Source: Nitrososphaerota archaeon
Lineage (GTDB): Archaea > Iainarchaeota > Iainarchaeia > Iainarchaeales > VGJJ01
DNA length: 10,100 bases
Assembly (NCBI GenBank): GCA_020053155.1
Contig: JAGVNS010000114.1
Coordinates: 1-10,100 of the forward strand
Direction of reading: 5' to 3'
Shown: in pieces, positions 5,979-10,100 of the stretch
Layout: each line of letters starts with the position of its first letter
Position numbering within the stretch: the stretch's first letter is position 1
The notes under the pieces: model-generated
Databases searched by the model: none
Seen by the model: only the letters and a program-made list of their open reading frames with translations
What the model was told of the DNA's origin: nothing
Made by a program: the position numbers and the translations under genes

Positions 5979-7211
5979 CTATCGCAGGGTGGCCGCTCCC
6001 CATCCCACCAAATAGGCGGCCAGGGGACCCGGGACCGTTATTTCTTTTTCAGACAACCCATCCAGGGTTTCGGACCCAATCCTAATGGTTGGACAGGCTT
6101 TAACAAAAACCTTTCGTTGGGAAACCCAGGAAAAGGCCACGCATTCGGCAAAAGGGTCGAATTCTGGAAGGGAATCCAGGGAAATGGTTTTGGCAAGGAG
6201 GCCCGTGCTTCCATGAATGGTATCCGGGACCCGGATGAGCTTGTAGATGTCCCCCGACGTCTGCCGGTCGATGAAAAGGCGGTGGCGATCGACGAGTGCA
6301 CTCAAAACGGAATTCCAAAAAGGCTCGGTCCTCTTTCCGGGAAGGGGGGGAAGGATGCCTGCGCGCACTTCCTGGACTAACCGTTGGCGTTGGGATAAAA
6401 AAGGACGGAGGGAGCGCGGAGAGACCCCCGAAAAAACGCCCCATTCTTCAATGGAAGCGGATTCCACTAGACGGATTATTTCGCGCACCAGACGGAGGGC
6501 ATGGCCCTTCGCTTGGGAGGGGGGAGGGCAGGAATACTGCTTCCCGTCGAACGCAAAACCCAAACTTGATAAATCCATTTCATGGAGGGAAAGGTAATCC
6601 ATCAGCTCCACCCTCGCCGATTTGGGAAGGGAAAAAACAGCCGTTGAACGGATGTGGGTGTGGTATCCCTTGCTTCCTGAAAAATTCACTGAAATTGCAT
6701 CATCTGAAAAACCAATATCATCGCGCAAAACGGAGAGCAGGGAAAAAGTCTGTGTTTTGGTGGCGTTTACACACTCCGAACAAACCCATTCATCCACTTT
6801 TGTTCCGTGCGCGCACGACGTGCACTTCAACACGCGCCCCTTCCCCTGCGCCCCGCAATGGGGGCAGGCCCATGAATCGTGGATTTGTTTGCAGTCCGTG
6901 GGAATGTCATCCGCATCAAACTCATAAATCAAATCGCTCCCCACCAATCCTTTTGTGGGATTGGGCCGCGCCTCCGGGTTCAGAAACTGGGAAACGGAAG
7001 CGGAGATGAACAATGGGGAAACGTTCCGCAAAAACGCATTCAACTCCGCGTTGGTCGCAAACCCCGCATGACGAGTGTCTATTTTTTGGATGGAACCATA
7101 CCCGAATTCGCGGCGTGAAACATCGTACGCAGGAGCTATGGTGACGCTCGAATAATATTTTTGAACCAGACCCCGGAGCCAGGTCATCTCATTCCCAAAA
7201 ATGGCGCCCAT
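5979..7211 (-). CDS. priS: DNA primase small (catalytic) subunit PriS
   Basis: PriS is the catalytic subunit of the archaeo-eukaryotic primase that makes primers for replication, working with PriL. Using the ATG at 7211 (410 residues), the catalytic motifs are: the metal-binding D-x-D in YEFDADDIP (98-102), SGSKGYHTHI (178-187) for nucleotide binding, and the third acidic residue in SGDIYKLIRVPDTIHG (D321, with R327 and the DTIH stretch after). A cysteine-rich insert with C107, C116/C119, C130/C133 and C144/C147 follows the first motif; it is larger than the short zinc knuckle of Pyrococcus PriS. Total length is above the common 340-360. An in-frame TTG at 7238 would add nine residues, but the ATG at 7211 has a GGGGGAG ribosome site 4 nt upstream; the ATG at 7187 (MTWLRG) is another option. 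It is transcribed with gins51 and is divergent from the Ca2+-ATPase gene. PriL is not in the window. Confidence 0.93.
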   Translation of the reverse strand: MGAIFGNEMTWLRGLVQKYYSSVTIAPAYDVSRREFGYGSIQKIDTRHAGFATNAELNAFLRNVSPLFISASVSQFLNPEARPNPTKGLVGSDLIYEFDADDIPTDCKQIHDSWACPHCGAQGKGRVLKCTSCAHGTKVDEWVCSECVNATKTQTFSLLSVLRDDIGFSDDAISVNFSGSKGYHTHIRSTAVFSLPKSARVELMDYLSLHEMDLSSLGFAFDGKQYSCPPPSQAKGHALRLVREIIRLVESASIEEWGVFSGVSPRSLRPFLSQRQRLVQEVRAGILPPLPGKRTEPFWNSVLSALVDRHRLFIDRQTSGDIYKLIRVPDTIHGSTGLLAKTISLDSLPEFDPFAECVAFSWVSQRKVFVKACPTIRIGSETLDGLSEKEITVPGPLAAYLVGWGAATLR

Positions 7212-7215
7212 GCTT

Positions 7216-7222
7216 CTCCCCC
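7216..7222 (-). promoter_or_regulatory. Ribosome binding site of priS
   Basis: GGGGGAG on the minus strand lies 4 nt before the ATG at 7211. It decides between that ATG and the upstream TTG at 7238. The match to the anti-Shine-Dalgarno is partial (GGAG). Confidence 0.5.
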
Positions 7223-7274
7223 ACTCCCTTGCGTACAAAGGGGATTAAGACCTTTGCAATGCGACCCGTCACGG

Positions 7275-7282
7275 TTTATATA
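7275..7282. promoter_or_regulatory. TATA box of the Ca2+-ATPase gene, possibly shared with priS
   Basis: TTTATATA is centred 26 bp before the ATG at 7305 on the plus strand, so the ATPase mRNA should be leaderless. The other strand reads TATATAAA, which would start a priS transcript near 7252 with a leader of about 40 nt carrying the GGGGGAG site. A weaker minus-strand element (TCTTAATC, near 7242-7249) is the alternative for priS. Confidence 0.65.
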
Positions 7283-7304
7283 GAAAAAAAATCCCCCTTC
7301 GCAC

Positions 7305-10025
7305 ATGGAAGACACGCAGGGAAGGGGAGAAGGACCCCCCTTTTACACGCTTGATGCGAACGAGGTCTTTTCACGCCTTCAGACAAGCGAAAACGGGCTG
7401 GCGGAAGAAGAGGCGCAGAAGCGATTGGTTGAATGCGGGCTCAACACCATCATACTCGAAAAGAAAATAGACGTTATGGGAATGATTGCGGGGCAATTCA
7501 CGGAACTCCTCGTCCTTGTTTTGATTGCCGCAGGAATTCTATCCTATTTTGTAGGGGACCCGGTGGATACGATTGCTATTTTTACCATCGTCGTGTTGAA
7601 CGGCCTTTTGGGATTTGTTCAAGAGTTTAAGGCCGAAAAAGCCATTGATGCGCTGAAAAAACTTAGTGCACTCAATGCTACCGTTAAACGAAATGGAAAG
7701 TGGCGCGAAATAGACGCCAAAGACTTGGTGCCCGGGGATGTTGTTCAACTCGAAGAGGGAACTAAAATTCCTGCCGACATTCGATTCATTCAAATCATTG
7801 AGACGGCCGTAGATGAGGCCATTCTCACGGGGGAAAGCAACCCCGTCACCAAAAACATGGACGTTTTGCAGGGGGTAAAGGCTATTGCCGACCGAAAAAA
7901 TAGCGGATTTGCCAATACCTCGGTTGTGCGTGGACGGGGAGTGGGAGTGGTCGTCTCAACCGGCCTCCATACGGAGTTTGGGAAAATTGCCCAGAAAATG
8001 GAGGGGGTGAAAGAGGAGCCTTCTCCCCTCAAACAAAATTTGGAAGTGTTAGCCAAGCAACTCACGATGGGAGTGGCCGTGGTTATGGTCGTGCTTTTTG
8101 TCATGGGATATTTTGTCCAAGGGAGAAACATCGTTGAAATGTTTTTGCTCGCCATCTCATTAGGGGTTGCGGCCATCCCGGAAGGACTCCCTGCCATTAC
8201 CACCATTACGCTTGCCCTTGGCATCCAGCGAATGGCAAAACACAACGCGCTCATCAAACACCTACCAAGTGCTGAAACATTGGGCTCTACCACCGTTATT
8301 TGCTCGGACAAAACGGGAACACTTACCAAAAATGAAATGACATGCGAGTACGTATATGCGAATGAACAGATGTACACCGTTACGGGTGTTGGATACAGCC
8401 CTAAGGGAGAATTACGATTAAACAACGAAAAAATCCTCGCCCAAAAAGAAAGCGCACTCGCGCTAACGTTAGAGTGCGGGGCACACTGCAACAATGCGCA
8501 GTATGATGCGCAACACGAACAAATTTTAGGAGACCCTACGGAAGCCGCGCTCCTCGTTTCCGCATACAAAGCAGGAGTAAATTCAACCTATGCCCGCGTG
8601 AAAGAAATTCCATTTACGAGCGAACGAAAAAGGATGACAACGGTGCATTCCCTCCCAAATGGAAAATACCGCGTGTACATGAAAGGAGCCCCTGAACGAG
8701 TACTCGAACACTGCTTGTACACCCTTGAGCACGGGCAAAAAATTCCCCTCACCCTCCTCAAAAAGCAACAACTCATGGCACAGACGGAAACCCTTTCCCA
8801 AAGCGCCTACCGCGTCCTCGCATTTGCGTACCGGGATGCCGAAATTATTCCTCCCGAACCCGAACAGGGACTCATGTTAGTCGGTCTGCAAGCGCTCCGC
8901 GACCCGCCGAGAGAAGAAGTCAAACAAGCCATTCTTGAGTGTGCGGAAGCAGGGATTGATGTCAAAATGATTACGGGAGACCACCCTACAACGGCAAAAG
9001 CCATTGCCCAAAAATTGGGAATGAAAGGGAACGTCATGACGGGGGCGGAATTAAATGAAATGGAAAAAACGCAGATTCGCGAGGCCGTTCGTACGCACTC
9101 CATTTTTGCGCGTGTGGACCCGGAACACAAATATTTGATTGTGGAGCAGTTGCAGCAAATGGGACACGTGGTAGCGGTGACGGGAGATGGGGTAAATGAC
9201 GCACCGGCCATCAAACGCGCGGACATTGGAATTGCCATGGGAATCAAGGGCACGGATGTGGCAAAAGAAGCAAGTGCCATGGTGCTTCGCGATGATAATT
9301 TTGCTACGATTGTTAAAGCCGTTGAATTGGGACGAAACATTTATCAAAACCTCCAAGGGTTTGTACGGTATCTTTTAGCGGCCAATTTGACGGAAGTATT
9401 GGTGGTTTCCCTCGGATTCTTTTTTGCATTGGGGGAGGTTCTAATACCCATCCAATTGCTCTGGATAAACCTCGCAACCGATGCGCTTCCCGCCCTTGCG
9501 TTGGGAGAAGACCCCCCCTCCAAAGATGCCATGCATCAAAAACCACGACCCAAAAATTCACGGGTGTTGGACCGGATGGGCTCCTTCATTTTATTTTCAG
9601 GAATTGTAGGAACCATCGTCACCCTTTCGGCATTCATTTTTTGGCAGGGAAAAGGAGCCGAATATGCCCAAACCATGGCCTTTACCACCATTGTCGTGTA
9701 CGAACTCATGCTGGTGTTTAATTCGCGGCAAGAAGGAAAGAGCTGGCTGGAATATTCCCCCTTCAATAACATCTGGCTTGTACTTGCAGTTCTCGCCTCT
9801 TTTGGACTGCAACTCATCGTCCTATACGTTCCCTTCCTCGACCCCCTATTTGGAACCAAAGAATTGGCGCTAGGGGATTGGGGGTATATCCTCGTCTCCT
9901 GCTTCATCACCGCGACGCTGGTTCCCTACATTAACCGAATCTGGATAGCCTTTACCAAAAAGAAAAAAGAACAGGCCGAAATAAGTGAAGCATGGCCCTC
10001 ACGCGCACTCAAAACAAGTGTGTAA
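7305..10025 (+). CDS. Type II P-type Ca2+-transporting ATPase
   Basis: At 906 residues this is a complete P-type ATPase of the SERCA/PMR1/PacL group, which exports Ca2+ using ATP. Order of parts: N-terminal cation-ATPase domain (about 12-60), M1-M2 (about 57-107), actuator loop with TGES (175-178), M3-M4 (about 251-305) with PEGLP (292-296), phosphorylation motif DKTGT (Asp335), nucleotide-binding KGAPERVL (460-467), TGDHP (557-561), hinge TGDGVNDAP (626-634), and M5-M10 (about 687-881). Residues matching the SERCA Ca2+ ligands are all present: E293 (M4), N694 and E697 (M5), N722, T725 and D726 (M6), E800 (M8). This argues for two Ca2+ sites rather than the single site of PMR1-type pumps. Substrate is inferred from these residues, not proven. 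The tail ends in a Lys-rich stretch (KKKK, 885-888). Start fixed by the TATA box; no operon partner downstream. Confidence 0.95.
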   Translation: MEDTQGRGEGPPFYTLDANEVFSRLQTSENGLAEEEAQKRLVECGLNTIILEKKIDVMGMIAGQFTELLVLVLIAAGILSYFVGDPVDTIAIFTIVVLNGLLGFVQEFKAEKAIDALKKLSALNATVKRNGKWREIDAKDLVPGDVVQLEEGTKIPADIRFIQIIETAVDEAILTGESNPVTKNMDVLQGVKAIADRKNSGFANTSVVRGRGVGVVVSTGLHTEFGKIAQKMEGVKEEPSPLKQNLEVLAKQLTMGVAVVMVVLFVMGYFVQGRNIVEMFLLAISLGVAAIPEGLPAITTITLALGIQRMAKHNALIKHLPSAETLGSTTVICSDKTGTLTKNEMTCEYVYANEQMYTVTGVGYSPKGELRLNNEKILAQKESALALTLECGAHCNNAQYDAQHEQILGDPTEAALLVSAYKAGVNSTYARVKEIPFTSERKRMTTVHSLPNGKYRVYMKGAPERVLEHCLYTLEHGQKIPLTLLKKQQLMAQTETLSQSAYRVLAFAYRDAEIIPPEPEQGLMLVGLQALRDPPREEVKQAILECAEAGIDVKMITGDHPTTAKAIAQKLGMKGNVMTGAELNEMEKTQIREAVRTHSIFARVDPEHKYLIVEQLQQMGHVVAVTGDGVNDAPAIKRADIGIAMGIKGTDVAKEASAMVLRDDNFATIVKAVELGRNIYQNLQGFVRYLLAANLTEVLVVSLGFFFALGEVLIPIQLLWINLATDALPALALGEDPPSKDAMHQKPRPKNSRVLDRMGSFILFSGIVGTIVTLSAFIFWQGKGAEYAQTMAFTTIVVYELMLVFNSRQEGKSWLEYSPFNNIWLVLAVLASFGLQLIVLYVPFLDPLFGTKELALGDWGYILVSCFITATLVPYINRIWIAFTKKKKEQAEISEAWPSRALKTSV

Positions 10026-10038
10026 AAAAGAAAATAAA

Positions 10039-10100
10039 TTAACTTTTTTCAGGAGGGGTGGGGGAAGGACTGTTTTCGTTTTTTTCTGCCACCTTGTTTC
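10039..10100 (-). CDS. C-terminal end of a gene entering from the right (partial)
   Basis: A minus-strand frame runs from the right edge to a TAA at 10039-10041 and encodes NKVAEKNENSPSPTPPEKS. The Ser/Pro/Glu/Lys-rich composition looks like a disordered protein tail. It converges on the ATPase gene 13 bp away, and a T-rich minus-strand tract (10024-10034) that could terminate it lies just beyond. Another frame is also open here, so the call is tentative, and no function can be read from 19 residues. Confidence 0.4.
   Translation of the reverse strand, partial: NKVAEKNENSPSPTPPEKS
10044..10049 (+). terminator. T6 tract after the Ca2+-ATPase gene
   Basis: Six T on the plus strand begin 19 nt after the ATPase stop codon, followed by a T7 run at 10079-10085. 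Either could end the ATPase mRNA by the archaeal T-tract mechanism. Both overlap the predicted tail of the convergent gene. Confidence 0.4.

Noticed and set aside
5466..7009. Two long plus-strand ORFs (5466-6380 and 6296-7009)
   Set aside because: They lie opposite Gins51 and PriS, show no recognisable domain, and have Arg/Pro/Gly-rich compositions typical of antisense frames.
7790..9910. Minus-strand ORFs opposite the Ca2+-ATPase (up to 259 codons)
   Set aside because: The ATPase reads without interruption with all catalytic motifs; the antisense frames are Ser/Thr/Ala-rich shadows.
1..10100. Search for CRISPR arrays, tRNA, rRNA, insertion sequences and defence genes
   Set aside because: No regularly spaced repeats, no tRNA-like cloverleaf, no transposase or nuclease motif and no terminal inverted repeats were seen; gaps between genes are too short for most of these.

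Overview
The window reads as a chromosomal segment from an archaeon. Signs of this are archaeal-type informational genes (primase small subunit PriS, GINS subunit Gins51, initiation factor aIF2-alpha), a PAC2-family proteasome assembly chaperone homologue, an S-layer protein of the type known from Methanococcus and from DPANN archaea, TATA-box promoters, and T-tract terminators. The S-layer type and the compact gene layout suggest a DPANN-like lineage such as Diapherotrites or Micrarchaeota, but this is inference; the phylum cannot be fixed by eye.

Layout from left to right. (1) 1-2071, minus strand: the first 690 residues of a large secreted S-layer protein whose C-terminus lies beyond the left edge. 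(2) 2072-2471: a 400-bp gene-free region with the S-layer leader, its Shine-Dalgarno site and promoter candidates, then a strongly purine-rich stretch. (3) 2472-3188 minus and 3275-3568 plus: a divergent pair made of a winged-helix protein with an unassigned second domain and a small membrane protein resembling BofA. Their TATA boxes sit back to back in an 86-bp gap. (4) 3575-7211 minus: an information-processing block in transcription order priS, gins51, eif2a, PAC2. The first two genes lie close together (about 23 bp apart or slightly more). eif2a has its own promoter and is followed 2 bp later by the PAC2 gene. (5) 7305-10025 plus: a full-length type II P-type Ca2+-ATPase, divergent from priS around a shared TATA element. 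(6) 10039-10100 minus: the probable C-terminal end of one more gene.

An internally consistent promoter pattern helps fix starts. At four genes (winged-helix, BofA-like, eif2a, Ca2+-ATPase) the TATA element is centred about 26-29 bp upstream of the chosen start codon, which predicts leaderless or nearly leaderless mRNAs. The S-layer gene instead has a long leader and a clear Shine-Dalgarno site.

The priS-gins51-eif2a-PAC2 block is a version of the archaeal clustering that links replication genes to translation genes. Here it lacks the L44e, S27e and Nop10 genes often found with it. I see no mobile element, CRISPR array, tRNA, rRNA or defence system. The least explained parts are the winged-helix/BofA-like divergent pair, the enlarged zinc-binding insert in PriS, and the purine-rich region upstream of the S-layer gene.
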